In this document: piece by piece, positions 15,595 to 23,919 of the stretch | Layout: every line of letters begins with the position of its first letter | How positions within the stretch are numbered: position 1 is the stretch's first letter | DNA from: Verrucomicrobiota bacterium | GTDB lineage: Bacteria > Verrucomicrobiota > Verrucomicrobiia > Chthoniobacterales > Chthoniobacteraceae | NCBI GenBank assembly: GCA_009885995.1 | Contig: VFJQ01000003.1 | Location: forward strand, 1 to 53,479 | Direction: 5' to 3' | Length of the DNA: 53,479 nt | The notes under the pieces: model-generated | Databases searched by the model: none | The model's input: only the letters and a program-made list of their open reading frames with translations | Told to the model about the DNA's origin: nothing | Translations under genes and position numbers: made by a program

Positions 15595-17190
15595 TCACTC
15601 CTGCGGGCGGATGGATTCGAAGTAACGCTTGATGAGGAAGCGCGAGCCGAGGGGGATGTTTTCCTGCTGCACGGCGTCCTGTGCGCTCGCGGCTGCGGCG
15701 TCGTAGAGGTCCTTGTAGCGGCGGGCGGCGCGGGATTGGTCGCCGGCGCTCGGGATCATCGTCGAGAGCGTCTCGCCCTGGCCGAGCTGGCCTTTGAGCG
15801 CGAATTCGCCACCTTTTTCTTGCGCGGCGCTCTGCGCGCCGAAGGGCGTGTCCGAGGTTCCGAAGTCGCGCTCGCTGCCGGGCTTGCCGCTGGGGCTCTG
15901 CGCATCGCCGGGTTGTGGCGGTCCGTTTGAATCCCCCTGCGCGAAAGACTGAATCGTCACCTGCTGGCCCTCGCCGGGCTTCTGCCCACCGGGGCGTTGC
16001 TGGTCTCGATTCTCGCCGTCGCCGAACTTCATGTTCTCCAGCGCGGAGATCAGTTCCTTCATCGTCATCTGGCGTTGGTTCGAGCCATCGCCGGGTTGCT
16101 TGCCGCTTCGCTGCGCCTGCTGGAGCATCTGCGAGAGCTGCTGCATGGCTTGCTGGGAAGGCGCCGCGCCGCCGCGTTGCTTCATCTGGTCGGCGAGCCG
16201 CTGGAGCGCCTGCGAGAGCTGGCGGCGCTCGGCGAGGTTCTGCATCGCTTCGCGCAAGGCCTTCTCGACCTGCTCTTCGCTGGGCTGGTCGGCGCCGGTC
16301 TTCTGCTGTTGCTGCGCGCGTTCGAGCGCTCGTTGTGCTTCGGCGAGATTGTTTTCGTTCAGCGCTTTCAGCACGTCCTCCATGCCGGGGACTTTCGCGA
16401 GCGCCTCGGCGAGTCCTTTCATCTCGTCGGCGGGCGATGGCTGGCGTTGAAGTTCACGCATCATTTCCTCGAGCGCGGAGAGTTCGCGCAGTGCGGCCTT
16501 CCGAGCGGCGTCGGGATCTGTCTGGGTGCGGAGGCGCTCGGCGCTGCGCTCGAGTTGTTCGGTCAGCTTCTTGAGTTCCTCGTCGTGCGTCTGCTCCTGC
16601 GCTTGGTTCACTTGCCGCGCGAGTTGCTCGATCTGCGCGACGGTTTCCGCGACTGCGGCCTGGGCCTTTGCTGCTTCCGCATCTGCGGCGCTGCGCTGCA
16701 TGGCGAAGTCCAGCCGGAGCAAAGCCAGCGCGACCAGCGGGACCACGAGCCAGGAGCCGGCCCGTGGCGGATGCAGCGGGATGAGGGGGCGAAGGTCCGA
16801 GCGCTCGAGGTAGGCGCTGCACTCGGCGCGCGCGAGTTCATCGATCGATCCGGAACGCTCGGTGCGGCGCGAGAGCGCGAGAGCCGTGGCGAGCCGGTCC
16901 TTGGTCCCGCCGAGGCGATCGACCAGCGCGGCAATCGCTTCGGGCGGACGCCTGCGGCCGAACGCGATTAGGGCGGCGGCGAGGATGACGCTGATGATTC
17001 CCACGGGGAGGATGGATGGCCCGCTCAGCCATGCTCCGCCGGTGAATCGGCGCGTCGCCTCGGCCAGCACAAGGATCCCGCTCGCGACGAGCGCGCATGC
17101 GGCGAGTGCGTCTAGAAATTCGCGGACGACCAAGCGCCGGCGCAAGTCGCGCAGGACGATGAGAACATCGGGGCCAAGGTTCGGCTTCAA
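15595..17190 (-). CDS. Membrane-anchored coiled-coil, Gln-rich protein (DUF4175-like), MoxR partner
   Basis: 531 residues. Two or three membrane segments lie in the first 170 residues (about 28-45, 62-78, 146-160). A long Ala/Glu/Gln-rich coiled-coil region follows (about 170-345: 'LARQVNQAQEQTHDEELKKL', 'ALREAMQNLAERRQLSQAL'). Then comes a low-complexity Gly/Gln/Pro/Ser linker, and the end 'ARRYKDLYDAAAASAQDAVQQENIPLGSRFLIKRYFESIRP'. That tail resembles the end of DUF4175-type proteins found beside moxR genes. The charged tail and position suggest an envelope scaffold handled by the MoxR ATPase. Assignment to DUF4175 is tentative. Confidence 0.7.
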   Translation of the reverse strand: MKPNLGPDVLIVLRDLRRRLVVREFLDALAACALVASGILVLAEATRRFTGGAWLSGPSILPVGIISVILAAALIAFGRRRPPEAIAALVDRLGGTKDRLATALALSRRTERSGSIDELARAECSAYLERSDLRPLIPLHPPRAGSWLVVPLVALALLRLDFAMQRSAADAEAAKAQAAVAETVAQIEQLARQVNQAQEQTHDEELKKLTEQLERSAERLRTQTDPDAARKAALRELSALEEMMRELQRQPSPADEMKGLAEALAKVPGMEDVLKALNENNLAEAQRALERAQQQQKTGADQPSEEQVEKALREAMQNLAERRQLSQALQRLADQMKQRGGAAPSQQAMQQLSQMLQQAQRSGKQPGDGSNQRQMTMKELISALENMKFGDGENRDQQRPGGQKPGEGQQVTIQSFAQGDSNGPPQPGDAQSPSGKPGSERDFGTSDTPFGAQSAAQEKGGEFALKGQLGQGETLSTMIPSAGDQSRAARRYKDLYDAAAASAQDAVQQENIPLGSRFLIKRYFESIRPQE

Positions 17191-17337
17191 CGGTGGCGGA
17201 CGCTAGCGGTGCGAGGCTGGCCGCGCCAGCGGTGAAAGCGCGCAGCTTTGTCCAAAGCGCGAGGATTGTGGTGCCGGGCTTTCGCCCTAAGAATCCGCGC
17301 CGCTTTCGCCTCTCTCCACAACGCCGCCACCCACTTG

Positions 17338-18219
17338 ATGATTCGTTTCACAGCCTGCGCTCTCCTGCTGCTCATCGTCGCCGGCATCTCCTGGGCGGCG
17401 CACGTGCAGGCCGCGCCGAAGGAAGAGCAGCTCAAGCTCGCGCAGCAGGTGCGCGACATCTTCGAGGCGAAGTGCCTCGACTGCCACGGGCCCGAGCTGC
17501 CGCGGCCGAAGGGGAAGTTCGGCTACGTGCTCGACCTCCAGCGCATGGCGGACAACGCGGACTATGTGACGCGCGGCGACGCGGCGAAGTCGGAGCTTTA
17601 TCTCATGGTGCGCGACGACGACATGCCGGGCGAAGACGCGAACGTGCCGCCGCTGACGCCGGAGGAGAAGGAGATCGTGAAACGCTGGGTGGAGATCGGC
17701 GCGCCGGGTGAATTGCCGGCGGGGGCGGAGAAGGAGACGCCTGCGACGGCGGAAACCGGCGGGATCGAGATGCCGACGTGGAAGCGGATGATCCGCTGGA
17801 TCGGCCGTTTTCATCCGGTGTCCACGCACTTCCCGGTCGGGCTGATGATGATCGCTGTCGTGGCGGAAGCGCTCGCGTGGTGGACGCGGCGGGAGTCGTG
17901 GATGCAGACGGTGCGCTTCCTCGTGATTTTCGGCGCGCTCGGTGCGGTCGCGGCGGCCAGCCTTGGATGGATCAACGCGTATTTCACGAGCTACGTCGGC
18001 TCGTCGGCGGCGATTTTGAAGTGGCACCGCTGGCTGGGCACACTCACGGCGCTGTGGACGGTGCTGTGCGCCGTGCTCGTGGTGATGTCGGAGTGTGCGG
18101 AAGGCACGCCCGAGCGGCGGCGCTTCCGCGGCGCGCTGCTCGTGGGCGCGACGCTCGTGAGCATCAGCGGCTTCCTCGGCAGCGCGCTGATCTACGGGCT
18201 CGACCACTACGCGTGGTGA
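17338..18219 (+). CDS. Cytochrome c domain fused to DUF2231 membrane domain
   Basis: 293 residues from ATG 17338. A signal/anchor helix (MIRFTACALLLLIVAGISWA) leads into a small c-type cytochrome domain with one haem site, C-L-D-C-H, in 'IFEAKCLDCHGPELPRPKGKFGYVLD', as in planctomycete-type cytochromes. A four-helix DUF2231 membrane domain follows ('IGRFHPVSTHFPVGLMMIAVVAEALAWWT' onward). It probably passes electrons at the periplasmic face of the inner membrane; partner unknown. Single gene, convergent with the SPFH pair 8 bp downstream. Confidence 0.88.
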   Translation: MIRFTACALLLLIVAGISWAAHVQAAPKEEQLKLAQQVRDIFEAKCLDCHGPELPRPKGKFGYVLDLQRMADNADYVTRGDAAKSELYLMVRDDDMPGEDANVPPLTPEEKEIVKRWVEIGAPGELPAGAEKETPATAETGGIEMPTWKRMIRWIGRFHPVSTHFPVGLMMIAVVAEALAWWTRRESWMQTVRFLVIFGALGAVAAASLGWINAYFTSYVGSSAAILKWHRWLGTLTALWTVLCAVLVVMSECAEGTPERRRFRGALLVGATLVSISGFLGSALIYGLDHYAW

Positions 18220-18226
18220 GGTGTGG

Positions 18227-19147
18227 CTAGCTCGTCTTCCCGAGCGGCGGCGGTTTCGGGGCGCCCGTTTCGACGGCGGTGAGCTGGCCGAGCAGGTCGC
18301 TCTTTGGCGGGATCATGGTGATGCGCGCCTTGCCTTCGACGATCTTTTGCGCCTCGAGAATGTCGAACATCGCGGCGAGCACGTCGCGATCCTGCCCGAT
18401 TTTTTGCAGCGCGCTGCCCACGATCTGCGGGCGCATCGCGGCGGCTTTTGCGAACTCGACGGCGGCTTGCCGGTCGGCGGTGCTGGTGATGATGCCGACC
18501 TGGTTCGCGCCGTCCTGCTTGATCGCGCTGGTGACCTGCCGGAGCCGGTTCGTCACCTTTTCCTCGATGCCGCGGATCATCGCGGCGTCGCGGAAGTGGA
18601 CCTTGCGGATATAGACGCTGCCGAGGTCGTAGCCCCAGTCGCGCGACTTCGGGGCGACTTCGGCGCGGACGGCGCGCGACATGACGTGGCGGGTCTCGAG
18701 CATTTCATCGAGCCGCATGTTGCTGAGGCAGCGGACGGTCGCGCTGGAGACGTTCGCGAGGAGCGAGCCGCGCGGGTCGGAGTTTTTGAAAAGATGCGCG
18801 ACCGGGTCGCTGATCCACATCTCATACCAGACGCCGATGGCCATGGGCGCGCCTTCCTGCGAGTTGACGGCCTGGCCGCGGAGGTAGGTCTGGTCGAGCC
18901 GGCGATCGACGACGTAGCGCTTGCCCAGCCACACGACGATGAACGCGGCGGGCCCGACGTGGAAGGGCAGGATGTAGAAGCCGGGCTCGTCCAGCACGGC
19001 GATGACTTTGCCGAAGAGCACATACACGTGCGTGGTGCCTTCCTCGACGATCGCGTAAATGCCGAGCGTGCGGATGATGCCGAAGATGATCGGCACCACG
19101 ATGAAGAGCCCCATGAAGGTGATGCCGGCTGCGATGAAGAAGTTCAT
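18227..19147 (-). CDS. SPFH (band 7) domain membrane protein, second of a pair
   Basis: 306 residues from ATG 19147, which overlaps the upstream SPFH gene (ATGA). An N-terminal membrane helix (MNFFIAAGITFMGLFIVVPIIFGII) is followed by an SPFH/stomatin domain: 'VLDEPGFYILPFHVGPAAF', 'RYVVDRRLDQTYLRGQAVNSQEGAPMAIGVWYEMWI', then 'EVAPKSRDWGYDLGSVYIRKVHFRDAAMIRGIEEKVTNRL' and a C-terminal helix rich in Ala/Gln. Such proteins oligomerise in membranes. The pair recalls HflK/HflC but lacks diagnostic features of that complex. Confidence 0.85.
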   Translation of the reverse strand: MNFFIAAGITFMGLFIVVPIIFGIIRTLGIYAIVEEGTTHVYVLFGKVIAVLDEPGFYILPFHVGPAAFIVVWLGKRYVVDRRLDQTYLRGQAVNSQEGAPMAIGVWYEMWISDPVAHLFKNSDPRGSLLANVSSATVRCLSNMRLDEMLETRHVMSRAVRAEVAPKSRDWGYDLGSVYIRKVHFRDAAMIRGIEEKVTNRLRQVTSAIKQDGANQVGIITSTADRQAAVEFAKAAAMRPQIVGSALQKIGQDRDVLAAMFDILEAQKIVEGKARITMIPPKSDLLGQLTAVETGAPKPPPLGKTS

Positions 19148-20106
19148 TTCGTGTCCTCCAGGATGACGTGGCCGGCTTCGCTGTAGAGCTTGAGACGGAC
19201 GTTGCGCCGGTAAGAGGCGAGCACATCTGGCCCGCTGACTTTGAGCCCGTTGAGCTGCTCGGCCATCGCGAGCAGCGGCTCGACTTCGGCTTGTGCGTTC
19301 AGCGTCTCGATCTGCACGGCGCGCTGCGACTGGACGATCTTTTGATCCGCGTGCGCCTGCGCGACGCTGATGTCGCTGGAGACCTGGTTGTGCGCGGTGT
19401 TGATCGCTGCGAGCGCGCTTTCGACATCCCCTGGCGGGTCGATGCCGGTGATGAGCGAGGCGTCGAGATGGATGCCGTAGCGCGCTGCCGAGCTGGCGCA
19501 CTCGCGCTCCATGTGTTCGTTGAGCGACGAGAGATTTTTGCGCAGGTCGTTGATCGAGACGCCGGCGACGGCGGTCTCGCTGCCCGCGGGCGCCTCGAAG
19601 TTCGCGATGCGCTCGCGCAGGATGCTGATGAAGTAGCCCATGACGTGCGCGATCGGGTTCCGCACGCCGAAGAACCAAGCGTAGAGATTCCGCTCCGAGA
19701 CGCGGAAGCGAATCTGCCCGCTCAGCCCGGTGTCGAGTTGGTCCTTGGTCACCGCATTCAGCCGCGTGCCGCCTTCGTTCGCCGACGGGCTCTCGGGGTC
19801 GTAGGCCATGCTCACGGTGTTCACCGCGACGGTGACTTTATACACGCGCTCCCACGGCCATTTGAAATACGGCCCGCCAGCCGGGATCACCTGCACCTGC
19901 GGATACACGTAGCGCTCGCGCTCCTCGGGGTTGAGCGACTCGGAGATCGGGTCGTCCTGGATGGTGGCGTTGCCGATGCGCTGCGCGCGGCCGAAGCTCG
20001 TCTTCACCGCGCGCTCGTTTTGCTGCACCGTGTAGAGGCCCGCGACGAGGTAGCGGACGAGGAACCACACGACGAATCCGGCGATCATGCCTGCGAGAAT
20101 ATCCAT
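19144..20106 (-). CDS. SPFH (band 7) domain membrane protein, first of a pair
   Basis: 320 residues. N-terminal helix 'MDILAGMIAGFVVWFLVRYLVAGLYTVQQNERAVKTSFG', then 'PAGGPYFKWPWERVYKVTVAVNTVSM', a core of the type found in prohibitin/stomatin homologues. 'GLSGQIRFRVSERNLYAWFFGVRNPIAHVMGYFISILRERIANFEA' continues it, and the C-terminal helix contains 'HADQKIVQSQRAVQIETLNAQAEVEPLLAMAEQLN'. Forms a two-gene operon with the next SPFH gene; probably hetero-oligomeric membrane assemblies. Function not established. Confidence 0.85.
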   Translation of the reverse strand: MDILAGMIAGFVVWFLVRYLVAGLYTVQQNERAVKTSFGRAQRIGNATIQDDPISESLNPEERERYVYPQVQVIPAGGPYFKWPWERVYKVTVAVNTVSMAYDPESPSANEGGTRLNAVTKDQLDTGLSGQIRFRVSERNLYAWFFGVRNPIAHVMGYFISILRERIANFEAPAGSETAVAGVSINDLRKNLSSLNEHMERECASSAARYGIHLDASLITGIDPPGDVESALAAINTAHNQVSSDISVAQAHADQKIVQSQRAVQIETLNAQAEVEPLLAMAEQLNGLKVSGPDVLASYRRNVRLKLYSEAGHVILEDTK

Positions 20107-20205
20107 AGGTCAGAAAGGTTTCGCGGAGCCTTAGCGGGCTGGGCGTGCGAGGGGAAGCGGGAAACCGCTTGGCGGCGTTACGATTTCGCGGACAGGTTCG
20201 CCGCC

Positions 20206-20826
20206 GTGACGCCAACCGAACGCACCGCCTATCTCGAAGCCGCCGACCGCGTGAAGTGGAAGCCCGCCGATTACTTCCGCGAGACGCCGGTGAGCGAGTT
20301 CTTCGCGCGCCCGGCGCCGCTCGTGCTCGATCTCGGCTGCGGCGACGGCGGCTTCCTGCTTGCGATGGCGAAGCGGCATCCGGAGGAAAATTTCCTTGGG
20401 ACCGAGCGGCTCGTCAGTCGTGTGGAGAAGGTCGCGCGCAAGATCGCGCGGGCGGGCTTGTCGAACGCGCGCATCGTCGAGTTGGAGAGCCATTACACCG
20501 TGCGCTGGCTGCTGCCGGCGGCGTGCGCGACGACGGTGTATGTGCTGCATCCGGACCCGTGGCCGAAGCGGCATCACCACCCGCGCCGGCTAATCCAGGC
20601 GGAGTTTATGGCGGCGGTGCATCGGGTGCTCGCTCCCGGCGGCGAGCTTTGCGTGCAGACGGACGACAAGCCGTATTTCCAATGGATGGAAAAGGTCTTC
20701 GCGGAGTGCCCGCAGTTCGAGCGCACGGATTGGCATGTGCAGGCGGACTGGCCGCAGACGGACTTCGAGCGCGATTTCATCGAGAAGGGCCTACCGATCT
20801 ACCGCGCGCGGCTACGAAAGGTCTGA
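20206..20826 (+). CDS. trmB: tRNA (guanine46-N7)-methyltransferase
   Basis: 206 residues from GTG 20206. The SAM site is 'LVLDLGCGDGGFLLAMAKRHPEENFLGTE'. The TrmB hallmark 'HPDPWPKRHHHPRRLIQAEFMAAVHRVLAPGGELCVQTDD' follows, and the C-terminal 'TDFERDFIEKGLPIYRARLRK' matches the family's '.T.fE..f...G..i....'. It methylates N7 of G46 in the tRNA variable loop. The last 28 bp overlap the 3' end of comEC on the opposite strand. Confidence 0.94.
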   Translation: MTPTERTAYLEAADRVKWKPADYFRETPVSEFFARPAPLVLDLGCGDGGFLLAMAKRHPEENFLGTERLVSRVEKVARKIARAGLSNARIVELESHYTVRWLLPAACATTVYVLHPDPWPKRHHHPRRLIQAEFMAAVHRVLAPGGELCVQTDDKPYFQWMEKVFAECPQFERTDWHVQADWPQTDFERDFIEKGLPIYRARLRKV

Positions 20827-23057
20827 CCGTTCACGAAGCCACGCAGCTCGATCGCGCTGCCGCGGATGGCGATCGTCACCGCGCCGCATCGGTCCTGGCG
20901 GAAGACGGCGATGCCGCGGGCCGTCGCGCTGGCGCTCCATGAGTCGAGTTGCTCGGGCCGTTCGCCGTAGCCGAGCGCGCTGGTGATTGCGGCGACCGGC
21001 TGCACGTGGGCGAGGAATTCGTCGGTGCCGGAGAGGTCGCGTTCGTGGTGGCTCTTCACGAGCACGTCCGCGCGGAGGTCGGGCTCGTTTTCGATCAGCC
21101 AGCGCTCGGTGGTGAAGCCCGCGTCGGACATCATCAGCACGCGCCAGCCTTCGCACTCGACGCGGAGCACGAGCGTCTTGTCGTCGGCGAGATTGTGCTG
21201 CCAGCCAGGTGGAGGGAAGAGCACGGAGACTCGCGCACGACCGAGCGCAAACTCGTCGCCGCGTCTCGCGAAGGTCTTGCCGCGGCGCTGCGCGGCGAGT
21301 TCGGCGTGGAAGTTTCGCCGCGTGCTCGATCGATCCTTGACCGCCGAGTCGAGCACGAGCCGCGGCGTGAGATCGGCGAGTAGCGCTGACGCTGACCCGA
21401 CGTGCTGCGAGTCGCCGTGCGTGAGTAGCATCGCGTCGAGGCGGTTGATCCCGCGCGAGCGGAGATACGGGAGCGTCAGTCCCTCGTAACGCCGTGCCGG
21501 ACCTCCGTCGATGAGCCAGTCCGTGCGATCGGAGCGCAGGTGAATCGCGCCGCCTTCACCGACATCGAGCACGGTGATCTCGCACGCAGGTGAGGGCTGC
21601 GGCTGGGGCAGCTCGACGTAGACGTGCCCGCCGGGCAGCAGCGCGAACATCTTCACCGACCCCAGCAGCGCTTTCGCGCAGAGCCAGTTTGCGTTGCTGA
21701 AGAGGATCGCGACCGGCTTCGCGATCGTGGCGGCGAGGACGGTGGCGATGCCGAGGGCGAGCACGCAGAAGGCGATCGGGACTGCGATGAGGTTCGCGAG
21801 GATCGCGGACGGGGAGACGATGTGGAAGTAGCCGGCCATGAACAGCAGCGAGCCGAGCCATGACGCGAGCGTGACGCCGAGCGCTGCGGCGAGCAGCTTC
21901 GTGCCGAAGGCGACGCTGCGCTGTCGCCAGTTCCAGAGCGGCTGCGGAAGGAATGGGTCGGGGTGTCCGAGGGGCTCGAAGCGGCGGCTGATTTTGTTCG
22001 CCAGCCACACGATCACAAATACGAGCACGAACGAGAACTGGAAGCCGGGCGTGAAGAGTTGGTTCGTGTCCCACGCGAGGATGAGCACGGCGGCAGCGGC
22101 GAGGCTGTTGAAGACGATGGCGGGGCGCTCGAAGAGCAGCCCGAGCAGGATGAGCGAACCCATGATCGCCGCGCGCACGCAGCTCGCGCTGAGGCCGGTG
22201 ACGAGCGCGTAGGAGAGCAGGATCGGGATGGTCGCTGCGGCGACGAAGCGCCGGCCGAGGCCGAGCGGACGGAGCAGGTAGGCGGTGATGACGGCGAGCA
22301 TGGCGATGTTCAGCCCGCTCACGGCGAAGAGGTGGAGCGTGCCGGTCGTGCGAAACATGTCCTTCATCTCGTCGGGCGTGTCGCCGCGCAGGCCGAGGAC
22401 CATGCTGGCGATGAGCGTGGAGATGTCGGGCGAGTCTTCGAGGTCGAGTTTGAGCTGGTCTTGCATCCAGTGGCTCGTGCGCAGCGAGAGGGCGATGAGT
22501 GGGTTGCCGGCGTCGTGGGCTTCGATGCGGCAGTCTTGCGGGAACTTTGTGTCGATCTGCGCGAAGATGCCGCTGCGGTGGAGTTGCCCGGAGAAGTCGG
22601 GCTGGCCGGAATTGCGCGCGCGGTCGAGCGCGCTGAGCTGGCCGGTGATGGTGACGCGATCGCCGTAGCGCGGGAGCGGGCCGGCCCACGTGGTCAGCAC
22701 GAGCGAGCGGTCTGCGGTCTTGAGGCGGAAGGTGCCCGTCTGTCGGAAGGAAAAGAAGGGAAGTGGCTGCGGGTCGCTCCAGACGACGCCGCGCAACGTC
22801 GCGGGGCGCGGGCCGGCGGTGAGGGTGCGCTCGATTTCGCGCCGCGGGTCTTGTTTGAAGCCGAGCGTGTGGATCGTCGCAAACGCCGCGCACGCACACA
22901 GCAGGCAAAGCCACGTCTTCCGCGTCGCGATGCTCAGCAGCGCGGCGAGGGCGAATGTGCCGATGAGTGCAGGCGCGGGCAGCGCGCACTTGTCCGCCAA
23001 AAACACGCCGGCGACTGCCGCGAGGGCGAGGCCGAGGAATGGAAGACGGGGGCGCAT
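20799..23057 (-). CDS. comEC: ComEC/Rec2 DNA-uptake channel
   Basis: 752 residues. Order: N-terminal membrane segments with an OB-like DUF4131 domain (about 1-190), the multi-helix Competence domain (about 215-490, starting 'ISTLIASMVLGLRGDTPDEMKDMFRTTGTLHLFAVSGLNIAM'), and a metallo-beta-lactamase-like domain (about 505-725: 'EITVLDVGEGGAIHLRSDRTDWLIDGG', 'AMLLTHGDSQHVGSASALL', 'SHHERDLSGTDEFL'). The channel carries single-stranded DNA across the inner membrane during transformation. The metal motif reads H-G-D-S-Q-H where HxDxDH is usual, so one Asp is replaced by Gln. Confidence 0.93.
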   Translation of the reverse strand: MRPRLPFLGLALAAVAGVFLADKCALPAPALIGTFALAALLSIATRKTWLCLLCACAAFATIHTLGFKQDPRREIERTLTAGPRPATLRGVVWSDPQPLPFFSFRQTGTFRLKTADRSLVLTTWAGPLPRYGDRVTITGQLSALDRARNSGQPDFSGQLHRSGIFAQIDTKFPQDCRIEAHDAGNPLIALSLRTSHWMQDQLKLDLEDSPDISTLIASMVLGLRGDTPDEMKDMFRTTGTLHLFAVSGLNIAMLAVITAYLLRPLGLGRRFVAAATIPILLSYALVTGLSASCVRAAIMGSLILLGLLFERPAIVFNSLAAAAVLILAWDTNQLFTPGFQFSFVLVFVIVWLANKISRRFEPLGHPDPFLPQPLWNWRQRSVAFGTKLLAAALGVTLASWLGSLLFMAGYFHIVSPSAILANLIAVPIAFCVLALGIATVLAATIAKPVAILFSNANWLCAKALLGSVKMFALLPGGHVYVELPQPQPSPACEITVLDVGEGGAIHLRSDRTDWLIDGGPARRYEGLTLPYLRSRGINRLDAMLLTHGDSQHVGSASALLADLTPRLVLDSAVKDRSSTRRNFHAELAAQRRGKTFARRGDEFALGRARVSVLFPPPGWQHNLADDKTLVLRVECEGWRVLMMSDAGFTTERWLIENEPDLRADVLVKSHHERDLSGTDEFLAHVQPVAAITSALGYGERPEQLDSWSASATARGIAVFRQDRCGAVTIAIRGSAIELRGFVNGQTFRSRAR

Positions 23058-23141
23058 CGGCGCACGCTACCAGACCGGCGGCGTGGAACCGGAGCCTGAT
23101 TTTTGTTGTCGCCGCGCGGGGAGCGCCTTGAATGGCGGCCT

Positions 23142-23891
23142 ATGTTCCGCGCCTTCCAACGAATCTTCATCTGGCTCGGCCTCATGGCCGAAAAAGCGAC
23201 CGAGAATGATGCCATCAACATGGCCGTGGTGGAGCGCGGCATCCGCGACGCGAAGGGCCGAGCGGACAAAGCGAGCTACGCCAACGGCCAGCTCGCGGCG
23301 CAGAGCGCGCTTTTGAAAGAGCAGATCAAAAAGCAGACGCGGCAGAAGGAGGAGCTGATGGGCCTGCTCCAGGCGGCGGTGGCGGCGAACGACGAGGAGA
23401 ACGGGGCGCATTACGCGGAGGAACTCGCGCAGCTCGAAGGCGATATTTCCGACAACACGGCACAGCTCGAAAGCCTCGAGACGCTCTACAAGCAGAACAC
23501 GGAGATCGTCGCGCAGAGCTTGCGTGAGATTCAGAAGTTCGAGCGCGAGTTTCAGCAGACGAAGGCGCGCGTAGCGGTGAGCAAGCAGCTCGAGGGGCTC
23601 TCGGTGCTGATGAAATCGAGCGTGTCGGAGCTGCAGGGGATGATCGGCGGCGAGACGGCGCAATCGATGCAGCAACTCCGCGAGAGCGCGGCGGGCGGCG
23701 AGGGCCAGATGCGGGCGACGATGGATCTCGCGAAGGAAGTCGGCTCGGGGATCGCGCGGCAGCAGGAGATGCGGAAGGCACGGGGAAAGATGCTCTTCGA
23801 CCAATACAAACAGAAGATGGGCATGGTGCAGCCGGAGGCGCAGGCTGCGCCCGCTGCGCCCGCGCCGGAGCGGCAGAAGATCGCGGAATAA
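23142..23891 (+). CDS. PspA/IM30-like coiled-coil membrane-stress protein
   Basis: 249 residues from ATG 23142. The N-terminal amphipathic helix 'MFRAFQRIFIWLGLMAEKATE' and the long charged helices that follow ('ALLKEQIKKQTRQKEELMGLLQAAVAANDEENGAHYAEEL', 'EIVAQSLREIQKFEREFQQTKARVAVSKQLEGL') have the ESCRT-III/PspA plan. The C-terminus is Ala/Pro-rich. PspA proteins coat and stabilise damaged inner membrane. The gene leads a two-gene unit with an OmpA-fused binding protein 28 bp downstream. Confidence 0.8.
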   Translation: MFRAFQRIFIWLGLMAEKATENDAINMAVVERGIRDAKGRADKASYANGQLAAQSALLKEQIKKQTRQKEELMGLLQAAVAANDEENGAHYAEELAQLEGDISDNTAQLESLETLYKQNTEIVAQSLREIQKFEREFQQTKARVAVSKQLEGLSVLMKSSVSELQGMIGGETAQSMQQLRESAAGGEGQMRATMDLAKEVGSGIARQQEMRKARGKMLFDQYKQKMGMVQPEAQAAPAAPAPERQKIAE

Positions 23892-23919
23892 GTTCCAGCC
23901 ACGAACCTCTCTCAACATC

